64,000 nucleotides of DNA, taken from Colias croceus. Its lineage: Eukaryota; Arthropoda; Insecta; Lepidoptera; Pieridae. Of this stretch, positions 1-9,928 are shown in pieces. Made by a program: the position numbers and the translations under genes. The notes under the pieces were generated by a model that saw only the letters and a program-made list of their open reading frames with translations, did no database searches and had not been told where the DNA came from. Numbering within the stretch: position 1 is the first letter of the stretch; the number at the start of each line of letters is the position of its first letter. Location: positions 8,742,001 through 8,806,000 of the forward strand of contig NC_059539.1 in assembly GCF_905220415.1 (NCBI RefSeq), written 5' to 3'.

Positions 1-787
1 AATGTTACTTACCATAATTACCATACACTTCCGAAACGATTGGACCGATTCTCATGACATTTTGTGTGCCTATATTGGCATAACTATTGGGTGGATCTAA
101 GAATCGGTCAACATCTATTTTTCATACCCCTAGGCCCTAAGTGATAATTATTAAAAGCTAGTAAAAATGTAATATGTATTAAGATATTTTCATAATTTTA
201 CAACCCACATTTTAAAGTAAAATTGTATTACTCTTAATTAGAAGATACCTAAATCATTTCTAATACATAGCACCAAAAAATATATAATTCCTTGGCTTTA
301 CGAAAATATTATGATGTAAGGAAGTCGTTGACCCGTCACCCGGCATAACTATATTATGCGCCACCTTCAATATTATCCAGCCAGCCAAAAGAAGTGAATG
401 ACCGCCCTGATATTCGTATTTTGTTCAGGAAAAAAAGATTTATTAAGTATACCACAGAAGTATACTTAATTTTACGCAATACGTTTAGCGATTAAATTAA
501 GACGCTAGTTACTTATATGCTTATTGCTTACCTACTGGATATAGACATTTGTAACTAACTCAGCCCCCGGAATCACAGACACAATAGAAAATCTATTCTG
601 TCGTGGTCAGATTGGGCCGCTCGGTGCTCAATGGTTTAATATAAAATTAACAACCCGTAGGTAGGTATCTATAAAGAAAAATCATATTCCTTAAAATAAT
701 ATACCTACATAGGTACCAACTTTAAATACAGAATGCAAAATTTTTGACCAAAGCGGCTTGACCGGGTACGTTGATGCCTCCGGGAAT
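1..787. other. Intergenic AT-rich sequence
   Basis: No open reading frame with recognisable protein similarity was found. The stretch is AT-rich and contains one copy of a dispersed repeat at about 556-640 (second copy at 7112-7196). It leads into a tandem duplication. Confidence 0.5.
556..640. repeat. Dispersed ~85-bp repeat, copy 1
   Basis: About 85 bp, running from TAACTCAGCCCCCGGAA to TGCTCAATGGTTTA, reappears in the same orientation at 7112-7196 with a few substitutions. The pair is 6.5 kb apart, once upstream of and once inside CWC25, so it is a dispersed repeat. Its family is not recognised. Confidence 0.6.
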
Positions 788-1058
788 TTGGCACCACACT
801 TTGAAGTTAGAAAAATTTTAAAGGTTGTTCCAGGTTGTTCTAGGTTTGTTCTATATTGTTTCAAAATATCGCGTCCGAAAAAAATTTATTTTCCTCAAAA
901 TTCGTAAAAAAACAAAAAGAAGTTGGCACCGCACTTTGAAGTTAGAAAAATTTTAAAGGTTGTTCCAGGTTGTTCTAGGTTTGTTCTATATTGTTCCAAA
1001 ATATCGCGTCCGAAAAAAAATTATTTTCCACAAAATTCGTAAAAAACCAAAAAGAAGT
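788..1058. repeat. Two-copy 135-bp tandem duplication
   Basis: The unit starting TTGGCACC at 788 recurs at 923 with period 135 and only a few mismatches. Each copy contains the phrase GTTGTTCCAGGTTGTTCTAG. The near-identity suggests a recent local duplication. It ends about 30 bp before the large inverted-repeat element. No coding potential is evident. Confidence 0.8.
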
Positions 1059-1088
1059 TATGGTAATAGTGCAATCTCCAGTGTATTA

Positions 1089-3244
1089 GAGCGTTTTCAC
1101 ATTATCCGATCCGATATCGGATATCGGATGCCGATAGCCGATATCCGATATCGGAGGGAAGTAAACTGTATGAAATATGTACATGTCTTTCACATTGTCC
1201 GGTCCGATATCGGATATCGGAGCCGACACCGATATGCCAGCGGCTATCGGACGATAATGTGCAGTGTTGCCAACTCAATTTTCGAAAAGGCAGTATACCA
1301 ACAGCAAAAAAGCACTAGTTTGTGTATTTTCAGTCTTGGCGCTAAATCTTTAAAAAAATTCTTTGCTTTAACATGGCTTTAACCTAAAACCCTTTCTAGA
1401 AGAAACCTGTTTTTATTAAGAAAACACACATTTAAGTATTTATAGGCATTAAAAATATGTACGATTTATACGGCAGCTATTTTAATTACCGTATTAAAAT
1501 ATACGGCAATTGGCTGAACTGAAGTAAACAAAAATATATTGCGTTCTTAAATTCAAATATCTATCTTCGAAAACATTAGTGTCTATCATCTTTATTTTAA
1601 CTCATTCTGCCTCGCTCCTCCTCCTATATTCTAGGAGGTAGCAACGTTGACAAGTGAGCATATTAGTATAGTTGGTTCTTTGATATGCTGTTCCTCTTGC
1701 TATTTCGGTTACAGTCCGGGCTGTCTGGCTGGCCGCAGTGGTTGCGTTTATTAGTGCGCATCTTATCTGCACAGGAAAATATTCTTAATTTAAAGTCATT
1801 TTTTAACGCGTAATTTTTAATCGTTTGCCTTTAGATAGATCCATTAGACATACATTTTTTATTGCAAGACGTGTTTTTCGTTGTTAAATAGGTGCCAGAC
1901 GCAATTTTTATTTCAAAATAATTAAAATATCATCGAAATAAGTGAAATTCCATCAACATGAGTCCCAGTGAAGGATAAGTAATCACTGTGTTACTTATAC
2001 TATATATAATATTCATTTTACTATTTAGAGTTTTTTTGCAACAATCTACCATATCGCCTCCTTTTTCCCAACGAACCTCAAATAGGACGTTAATGTAAAC
2101 TTGATAAAAACCAAATATCATCAAGAAATTAAAGACTTTTTAACGGATTTTAAACGCGATTTATTCATTGTATTATTTTCCCAAGTCTTTAATTTCAAAA
2201 TGTATAATACTCGCGTAAAATCAAACACTAGAAAATACAAATATCATCAAATTCATATTTATACCCAAAAGTGTAATAAATATGAAACCATCTATTAAAA
2301 ATATTAGTTTACTAATTATTCAATATAAGTATTAAAAAAGGATAATATAATATAAATAATAAAGTTATTACTTACCTTTTAAGCGGACTCATGTTGATGT
2401 AATTTCACTTATTTCGATGACATTTTAGTTATTTTGAAATAAAAATTGCGTATGGCACCTATTTTACAACGAAAAAAACGTCTTGCAATAAAAAAATTAT
2501 GTCTGATGGATATATCTAAAGGCAATAGATTAAAAATTACGCGTTAAAAAATGACTTTAAATTAGGGATATTTTCCTGTGCAGATAAGATGCGCACTTAA
2601 TAAACGCAACCACTGCGGCCAGCCAGACAGCCCGGACTGTAACCGAAATAGCAAGAGAAACAGTATATCAAAAACCCAACTATACTAAAATGACTTTTTT
2701 TTAAACGTTGCTAGCTCCCGTACTACTACTCGGATGTTGGTTGTGCTGTTTATTGTATTGTTGTCATTGAGTGCTTTGTTTTTAACCGACTTCAAAAAAA
2801 GGAGCAGATTGCACACCGATTTTATTTTTATCTAGAATTTACAACAAAGAATACAAAGTTTGAAACCTCTTAATTCTAAAATAATTGCTTAAGACTATAA
2901 AATAATTTATGTATCTTTACTTACAGGAAATGACAGCAATCATATTACAAATACATTTGAACGGGTGACAATATTATTTTAGGATAACTAAAGGTTTTTT
3001 TTGAACGTAATTATTTTTAATGTATGTACAACTATGATCTATCATTTGAATTTTTTTTTTAAATTATATCTTTTTTTATCAACTGGCAATTTAGTTAAGT
3101 TTTCTCTAAAAATTTCTGGCAGCACTCATGATGATATCGGAACGATTCTATCGGACAATGTGAAAGGGCAAATTGTATCCGATATCGGATATCGGCTATC
3201 GGCGTCCGATATCCGATATCGGATCGGATAATGTGAAAACGCTC
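1089..3244. mobile_element. PIF/Harbinger-like non-autonomous element, 2.16 kb
   Basis: The ends are inverted: GAGCGTTTTCACATTATCCG at 1089 and its reverse complement ending at 3244. The first 70-80 bp of each end match closely and weaker matching continues for about 200 bp. Both ends are flanked by TTA (1086-1088 and 3245-3247), a 3-bp target duplication as in PIF/Harbinger elements. The terminal repeats are themselves arrays of short GATATCGG palindromes. No transposase is seen, so it is non-autonomous. The centre is a second, larger inverted repeat. Superfamily assignment rests on the TTA duplication alone and is tentative. Confidence 0.7.
1640..2713. repeat. Long internal foldback (arms ~325-370 bp)
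   Basis: Sequence 1640-1965 is the reverse complement of about 2384-2713 with scattered differences, for example GCTATTTCGGTTACAG on the left against CTGTAACCGAAATAGC on the right. Weaker pairing continues inward to about 2010 and 2350, leaving a 350-420 nt loop. The arms lie inside the TTA-flanked element. They could be a second nested element or an internal foldback. Transcription through it would give long double-stranded RNA. Confidence 0.75.
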
Positions 3245-3861
3245 TTAGATATAAGCTTCTTGTCTCTGTCTTGTCTCTGACTAATATATAGTTATCTGTG
3301 ACAGGCAGTAGGCACAGACTTCAGAGCAGGCACCTTGGCAGGCAGGCACCAAGAAGCTATAATACACTGGATATTGCACTATGAACATTTTGTCACAAGA
3401 AAATATGACCTTGAATGACGCCTGTATGTTTTTTTATCCCTTTCACACCAAGTTTGTGTGAAAGGGATAAAAAAACATAATAAGCTTCTTGGCAGGCACC
3501 AATGACTAAGGAATCCTATGGACAGGGCATATTGTTCTATACAAACAACTGATTATACAAATATCATGCATTTCGATACCGAAATAATAAAACTAATACT
3601 GTCTCTTTCTAACTAATGAATATTCTGATATGTGAAAAAATATGGCTATACGTCAGTCAGTGCTAATTCTATACCGTTTGACATTTGAAGTTGGCTCAAA
3701 TACCTACTGTGGCCGGTCGCCATTTTATGTTCTCGTTATTACGATGTACATGCTCTGTCATTGCTCCGTAGTAAACATTGAAAAATATTGAATATTATTG
3801 TGATTGTGACAAACATTTGTGTCTAAAACATATAGAGTGGTCAAGGACAAATAGTGGCATA
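3245..3861. other. Intergenic region with repeat debris and possible THAP-gene promoter
   Basis: The first 250 bp contain several copies of GGCAGGCACC in both orientations and a perfect hairpin. From about 3680 the sequence has a TTTGACATTTGAAG motif and a GGTCGCCATTTTATG stretch, resembling 5' flanks of other genes here. It probably held the promoter of the downstream THAP gene. Confidence 0.35.
3425..3479. repeat. Perfect 24-bp stem-loop
   Basis: 3425-3448 is the exact reverse complement of 3456-3479, with a 7-nt loop. The stem includes the run ATCCCTTTCACAC and seven T/A pairs. It lies between inverted copies of an AAGCTTCTTGG-type sequence, which suggests a small mobile-element remnant rather than a terminator or microRNA gene. 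Confidence 0.7.
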
Positions 3862-5120
3862 ATGCCAAAGCGCAGTATTGTGGAATGTGGCTCCGGAAAG
3901 AATGAAAACCAGAAAAGTTTGTCTTTGCACCGGTATGTATACGTTTTGACTGAAATATTAGTTATTTCTTTGCTGATTTAGTTATTTTCATGTATATTGA
4001 ATTGAGGAGTATTCACAGACTATGTTCAGTGCAAAATTGTTACCAAATATAGCTTTATTTTGTATATTTTCGTTCTAGTAAAATAATTAATTTGGGTGCT
4101 AGTGATGGCTTATAATATCGACATTAGCAAAATGTTCGATGAAGACGTGCGTCTCCCAAGGCTGTGTCATTAATCTTAAGAATAGTTGCTTTGGTGAATA
4201 CACTTCCAAATTAACAAATTAATTTTGCCAAGAGCAGCAGAAGGAAAAATAAAACACCTAATATGAATTTTAACTTAAGTAAGATTAAGATTAGTCGCTT
4301 TTATAGTACTTTAAAAATGTATTTATAAATAAGTCAGGTCAGGACTAAAATTATAATAACCTAAAAATTCATTTTTTATAGGTTACCAAGAAGTGAAAAT
4401 AGAAAAGGAAAATGGTTAGAAGCAATTGAAACTGAAAATATCAAGCCAAATGTAAAGGATATATCATAGTATGTTCCCTACATTTCCCCGAAAGTGCTTT
4501 CAATAGAACAATGGATGTGATTAGTCTGCACGATGATGCTATACCAGTATGTTTGCCGCTGCATTCACACAGGGTGAGGTTTTTATCTGTAGACACGTGA
4601 TGTCTTCCAATTTACTTTTGGTCTTTTTATTTAGATTTAGGGCTGTCATTTATATTCTAACGTTTCTCCTATTTTGAAGAGGGCCTGTGAACAAACTGAG
4701 ATGGTTTTATATGATTTTTTGAGTACAAACTTGGGTGATATTTGGTTGTTGAAATGTTATTGACTGAGGGAAAGTGAAATTTACTTTAAATACATGGGGT
4801 GTTTTAATTTATTTTTCTATTCTTTATAAATTTATATTTATAAAGCATTTGAATGCCATAAAATAAAACCAAAAATATAAATTTAAATTCCGCTATTGCA
4901 AGCCCTAATGTTAATATTAATTTCAAACCGTCGTGTCAGCATTGCCCTTTTAATTAAAATGTATTGCATGTTAGTTAAAATGTAAAGTGAACAATGTTAG
5001 TTAATGTAAACTGTGACATTTCATTTCCAGGTACCGGTTGAGCCTCAAATCCCGAACTCAAAAATGAACAGAGTGAATCCGAGTGCATCACAGGCTGCAC
5101 GAAATAGTTTAGTTCTATAA
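3862..5120 (+). pseudogene. THAP zinc-finger gene, damaged
   Basis: Three exons can be joined: 3862-3932, 4382-4546 and 5031-5120, with GTATGT donors and AG acceptors. They encode about 100 aa, mostly one THAP domain, a C2CH zinc finger that binds DNA. Visible hallmarks are the SLSLHRLPR and GKWLEAI motifs, then VCSLHF (the Cys-x2-His pair) and DDAIP near the domain end. Two lesions are seen. The first zinc Cys near residue 4 is absent (the protein starts MPKRSIVECG), and exon 2 meets a TAG at 4466-4468 just before VCSLHF, which is in another frame, as if one base were lost. After the domain come about 25 uncharacterised residues. Orphan gene relic or transposon-derived THAP are both possible; a single assembly error could explain the frameshift. 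Confidence 0.6.
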
Positions 5121-5808
5121 TTTTCTCTGTTATTAATTAGTAATTATTGTTTTTTTTTTCTATTACCTACTGTATATTGTGATGTTCATCGTAATAAAAA
5201 ACTATTATATACCTATATTAGTATTTATTTTGTATCATTATATTACATTCCTCAAAACTGAAATTAGTTCAGCTAAAAGGTAACAAACAGCACATTCAAT
5301 GACTGGGTGGTACGAAGTTCACCGGGACCGCTAGTAATTTAATAAAACAATCGAATACTAAATTATTCTGTTTTTCCGGAGCATGCGCCATCCCGCATGG
5401 CTGTAATACCATAGCAGCAAAATGCATACAACAGATTTTATACCGCATTCCTGTACCACATTTGCTCTTTACTGGCATGCTTCCGTTAATACTACATTCC
5501 AATAATATCTGATTTCAAAAACACCAGTCAAACAAAACAAAATATCCAATAAACCAGTTGGTCAATTTAGCAGATAACTTAAATGCCAAATTGTAAGTCT
5601 ACCGTAATCCTTATATCCAAGTCAAAATTGAACTGGATTTATTAAATTATACAGGGTTAGCTATCTTGTCCTGCGAGGTTGCTGGTGTTTTACAAGTAAC
5701 CCTGTTTAGGTGTTACCGTCACGAGCACTCATCGTCATACTTCATTCTCATTATTTTTCTCCATCGCGCCAAAAGAAGTATAACTTCAAAAAATATGTAT
5801 ATATAAAT

Positions 5809-5978
5809 ACTAGCGGTCCGCCCCGGCTTCGCCCGTGGTACATTTTTACGTTTTCTCTCCATAAGAACCATCCTCGTACTTCAAGAAATGTAATAAAAAA
5901 AGAATTAACGAAATCGGTTCAGTTGTTCTCGAGTTATGCGCTTACCAACACAATTTGCGATTCATTTTTATATTATAG
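5809..5978 (+). mobile_element. Lepidopteran retroposon tail
   Basis: Begins ACTAGCGGTCCGCCCCGG and continues through CTTCGCCCGTGG to a GAAATCGGTTCAG-type segment and a TATTATAG end. It matches the common 3'-end consensus shared by other copies in this window. No reverse transcriptase remains. Confidence 0.7.
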
Positions 5979-5986
5979 ATTATTTT

Positions 5987-6020
5987 TATATCGATAAACA
6001 TATTAATGTTTATCGATATA
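5987..6020. promoter_or_regulatory. Inverted pair of DRE-like TATCGATA sites
   Basis: Two 14-bp arms, TATATCGATAAACA and its exact complement, flank a 6-bp centre. Each arm holds TATCGATA (5989-5996 and 6011-6018), the core bound by DREF in Drosophila and common in promoters of insect housekeeping genes. They lie about 430 bp upstream of the CWC25 start codon, so a promoter role is plausible but inferred. Confidence 0.45.
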
Positions 6021-6444
6021 TTCTCGGCACTAAACACCGCCATGTTTTGTTCCATTCAATATGGCGCCGGCCACACTTTTTTTGTAGGTATGTCACTTCC
6101 ATGTGATTCCTTATTCATTGGCAGGCACCAATGTGGAACAGAGTCTGTGAGAGTATATTTGTTCTGTGGTCTGTGACACTGTGATTTCTGTCTACTGAAT
6201 GTTGACTGATAAAGGGAGGTTGGACTTTGGAGGTACCTACCTATCGTACCTATTTATTCAATAAGTTAGCTTGTGGCTTGCAAAAGTACAGAATAAGTCT
6301 CCTGTCTTTACAAAATAATGTGAATTTAAGTTAAATAATGAATATATTATTTTCAAGATAAATACACATGATAGAAACATATAAATAAAATCGTTATTTA
6401 CAAATCCAGTGAATTATTACCTGATAAACCTCTACATCCCCAAC

Positions 6445-9400
6445 ATGGGTGGAGGTGATTTGGTGAGTACTATTCGCTCGCTATTATTTCATCTTATTTC
6501 TTCAGTCATAGATGTAATATTCAGTGATTGTATTTGAAAGCGTGTGAAGTAAATTCCAAATCGTTGCAGAATTCCAAAAAGTCATGGCATCCCAATACTA
6601 TGAAAAATCAAGAAAGAGTCTGGAAGGCTGAACAAATAGCTGCAGAAGAGAAAAAACGAATACTAGAATTACAGCAGGAGCGAGCCCAAGAGAGAGATCG
6701 CCATGAACTCAACGAATTGGCTCGGAAAAATGCTCCAACAACAAATTCAGACAATCGTTTGGATTGGATGTACAATGTAAGTTTAATAATTCAAATTGTG
6801 TGATGCAAAACAAGGCCTAGTTGTGCTTGTGGCTTCATTCAATACTATTAAATTTATTAAAAAATTGCATTTTTTTGCATTGGACAGGACATTGGAAAAA
6901 TGCAAAAATGCAATCCATTTTTGCATTTTTCTATGTTACACTTATTTGTTTTGGCATATAAATAGATCCTTAAAATTGATAGACATGTGCAGAGGGTGGC
7001 CTTATCAGTTAAAATTGACATCAAAATTATTACAAATATATTGTTTTGCATTAGTGGACAATTATTATTCTCTAGATTCATATTTATATCCTTATCTATT
7101 TATATATTATTAATAACTCAGGCCCCGGAACCACAGACACAATAGAAAATCTATTGTGTCATAGACCGATCGGGCCGCTTGGGGCTCAATGGGTTAATTA
7201 TTATTAATCCTTTACTGTCTATGTTGGTGTCACAGTTATTACTTGCTTGTATTTGATTGTAACTTTTATACAATTTTGTGGATTCCTAACAACCTTCTGC
7301 CTATTTATTGTTCCCATTATTATTTTGTTAGTTTTGTCACAATTATGTATGTAATAACCACTATGTATATTTTGACTAGCTTTCCGCCCGTGGCTTCGCC
7401 CGCACAGTCAAAGAAAAACCCGCATAGTTCCCATTCCCATGGGATTTCCATGATAAAACCTATCCTATGTCCCGGGGAAGAAAGTAGCCTATGTCCTTTC
7501 TCGTGTATCAAAATATCTCTATGCTAACTTTCATGCAAATTGGTTCAGTAGTTAAGGCGTGATTGAGTAACAGACAGACAGACAGAGTTACTTTCGCATT
7601 TATAATATTAGTATGGATGATTACTTTTTGTGACCATTCACTTATGCTGCAAATAAGACTTAGAATACATATCTAGGAAACTTACATTTACACTAATTAA
7701 TGCAAACATACATCAACAGTTAAGTAATAATGTATCCTAGATATCTGTAACAATGTACATATATCCTTAACATGAAAACAAGCTCTCATTTTATCTTTTT
7801 TTTAGAAACCCGACAAGCAAGTTCAACATGAAGATTATCTTCTCGGTAAAGCCATTGATAAGAGCTTTGAACAAGGTGATAAAGCGGAACAGAATGAAAT
7901 TCCAGCAGTGGCACGTAGAGTTGTAGGGTCTAGTATGTTAGCATCTACAAGCGATGTGCAAGTTGACTTGGCCAGAAAAATAAGAGAAGATCCTTTACTA
8001 CTGGTAAAAGAAAGAGAAAGAGCGGCACGAGCGGCTTTATTAAATAACCCTGTACAGAGGAAACGCCTAGCTGAGTTGTTAAGACAAGAACAAGTAAGAA
8101 ATTAAATGAATACTTAGGATAACTTATTGTTTTTATAGCCCAACTAATTGTACTGACCGTCTCCTAGGTACAGTGGTAAACGCGTGACTCACCTACCTAT
8201 CGTGATCACCTACTTGTCCCTAAACAAAATCTATCAGTGAAACAGATGTATAATACATCTGCCCCTTACCCCACTACGGAACATGGGACTTCACTTAATT
8301 GTACTGCTGTTGTATCTGCAATGTCGAGCTCCCTATTCCACAAGAACAACATAATCCATTGTAATGTGGTTTATCTCTAAATAGTATTTTTTTCTATTTT
8401 ATTTAGAAAGTACATTTACAGTAGACTCTTCAGATTTCTGTGATTGCAGTGAATCGTAATAATAGAGATCGCTAACACCAACCAGATATGGGATATGTAT
8501 ATTGTTTAATGAAGGCACTTACCCAAGATGAAAACTTGTTTAAAAAAAAATAAACAATTTTATTTTATTTATTGTTGGCTGGCTATAATATAAAAATAAA
8601 TGATAATAATTGCTATAAACATGGGATTTGTGAATTAAATTGCATGTAGATGTGTGAGTGCTTGACAAAAACAATTATTGTGGTAAATTGAGTTTAATTT
8701 TGACAGAAATTTTAACTGTCAGTATTTCGTTTTGTATGTTCTTTAATTTTTATCTCTAATATTTGCAGGAACAAAAAAAGGCACAAAAGAAAAAGAAAAA
8801 AACAAAAAAGGCAGATAAAGACTTAGATAACATTTTAGCTGCAAAACTAAATGCATTGAGTTCTAGCAAAGTTGATCTTGCTAAACTTCTTGAATCTGAC
8901 GATTCATCAGATGATTCTTCTGATGACGAAAAATCTAAAAAGAAAAAGAAGAAGAAAAAGAAACATAAGAGTAAAGATAAAGGAAAAGATGAAGAAAAAG
9001 GTGACCGTAAGAAACATAAAAAACGTAAACAATCTGAAAGCGATAACGAAGAATCTTCCCAAGATAGAAAAAGTCGTAAGAATAGTTCTAAACGAAAAAG
9101 TAGCGTAAGTGAGGATGAATCGAGTCCAAAGAAAAAACACAAAAAACATCATAAAAGTAGTAAACATAACGATAGTGACGAGGAATCATGTGATTTAAAC
9201 GTCAAACAGCCACATTATTCAAAACATACGAAATATGATAGCGATGTCGACTATGATAAAAAGCAAGAGAAAAAATATTCAAAAGAAAGAAAGAACAGCA
9301 TTGTTGATGATGATTATAAAAGAGAAAAGAACATACTATCACAAAAACATCAAGAACATACTAGCACAACAAAAAGCTTTAATCATGAAAGAAGTAAAGA

Positions 9401-9722
9401 TAAAAATGAACGAACATACTATCACAAAAACATCAAGGAAGATAGAAAAATCAACAGAAAAGTTGGTTTAAGTGAAGAAGAAAAGGCAGCAAAATTAGCA
9501 GAAATGGCTGCAGCAGGTGCTGAACGAGAAGTACAAAGAGGGAGGCGCGTTGCAGCCCAACTAGCCGAGAATTCAGCAGCCGAAAAGAGTGTAATGTCAC
9601 GAGCTTCATCACGTAATGAAGCTCGCGCGTTACCAGATTCACTTGAAAGTAGAATCCATTCCAATAGACATTATATTCAAAGGGATCAGAGACATATGAA
9701 TGAAAATTTTGCTAGGAGATGA
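6445..9722 (+). CDS. CWC25: Pre-mRNA-splicing factor CWC25 homolog
   Basis: CWC25 is a spliceosome protein that joins around the first catalytic step. Coding exons are 6445-6462, 6570-6776, 7806-8093 and 8769-9722, all GT-AG, giving 488 aa. The start MGGGDL is on a tiny 18-nt exon and splices to NSKKSWHP, reproducing the family's conserved N-terminus. Further hallmarks are ERVWKAEQ, LDWMY, DYLLGKAID, ARKIREDPL and LLNNPVQRKRL. The last exon encodes a long Lys/Ser/Asp-rich tail with runs such as KKKKKKKKK and SDDSSDDSSDDE, then the conserved C-terminal segment LSEEEKAAKLAEM and SRIHSNRHYIQRD. A polyadenylation signal AATAAA overlaps the stop region near 9724. It is convergent with LUBEL, 206 nt stop to stop. 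Identification is secure. Confidence 0.95.
7112..7196. repeat. Dispersed ~85-bp repeat, copy 2
   Basis: Lies in CWC25 intron 2, same orientation as the copy at 556-640. Shared core: ACAATAGAAAATCTATT, followed by a GGGCCGCT segment. Confidence 0.6.
7375..7614 (+). mobile_element. Lepidopteran retroposon tail in CWC25 intron 2
   Basis: Starts ACTAGCTTTCCGCCCGTGG, includes AAACCCGCATAGTTCCC, a GACAGACAGACAGA run and the terminal TTTATAATATTAGTA. It is almost collinear with the copies at 23260 and 63772. There is no coding capacity. Confidence 0.8.
8130..8640. other. CWC25 intron 3, possible repeat
   Basis: The stretch from about 8158, with GGTACAGTGGTAAACGCGTG, is richer in GC than the surrounding intron and looks like a retroposed sequence. 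I could not assign it to a family. The rest is plain AT-rich intron. Confidence 0.3.
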
Positions 9723-9928
9723 TAATAAAATAATAGACATTAATTTTTTTATTGTTATTATTTCTACTTTAAATAATTCTTACAGAAATACACACGATAG
9801 TTAAATTATAATATATAAATAGGATGAACTTAAAATAAATTGATGACAAATGCGATATGATTTATATTATATAAGATTAAAAAAAAAAAATTGGTTTTAA
9901 TATAAATTATTTACTTTTCATCAGTTTT

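Larger units (their letters stand above)
5121..6444. other. Intergenic region upstream of CWC25
   Basis: Contains a minus-strand retroposon end near 5290-5335, a plus-strand retroposon tail at 5809-5978, and a palindrome with two TATCGATA sites at 5987-6020. The last 430 bp probably include the CWC25 promoter and 5' UTR. No other gene was found; the 68-codon minus-strand frame at 5296-5502 ends in retroposon sequence. Confidence 0.45.

Noticed and set aside
960..1382. 140-codon plus-strand frame
   Set aside because: It spans the tandem repeat and the GATATCGG terminal repeats; composition is that of repeats, not a protein.
5296..5502. 68-codon minus-strand frame with several Cys
   Set aside because: Its end runs into a retroposon head (CTAGCGGTCCC) and there is no domain pattern for the cysteines.
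6796..7113. 105-codon plus-strand frame in CWC25 intron 2
   Set aside because: It overlaps TGCATTTTT-type inverted repeats and has low-complexity composition; the CWC25 frame skips it cleanly.
8756..9642. Long frames antisense to CWC25 exon 4
   Set aside because: They are complements of Lys/Ser/Glu-rich repeats, giving Phe/Leu/Ser-rich shadows without splice or start logic.
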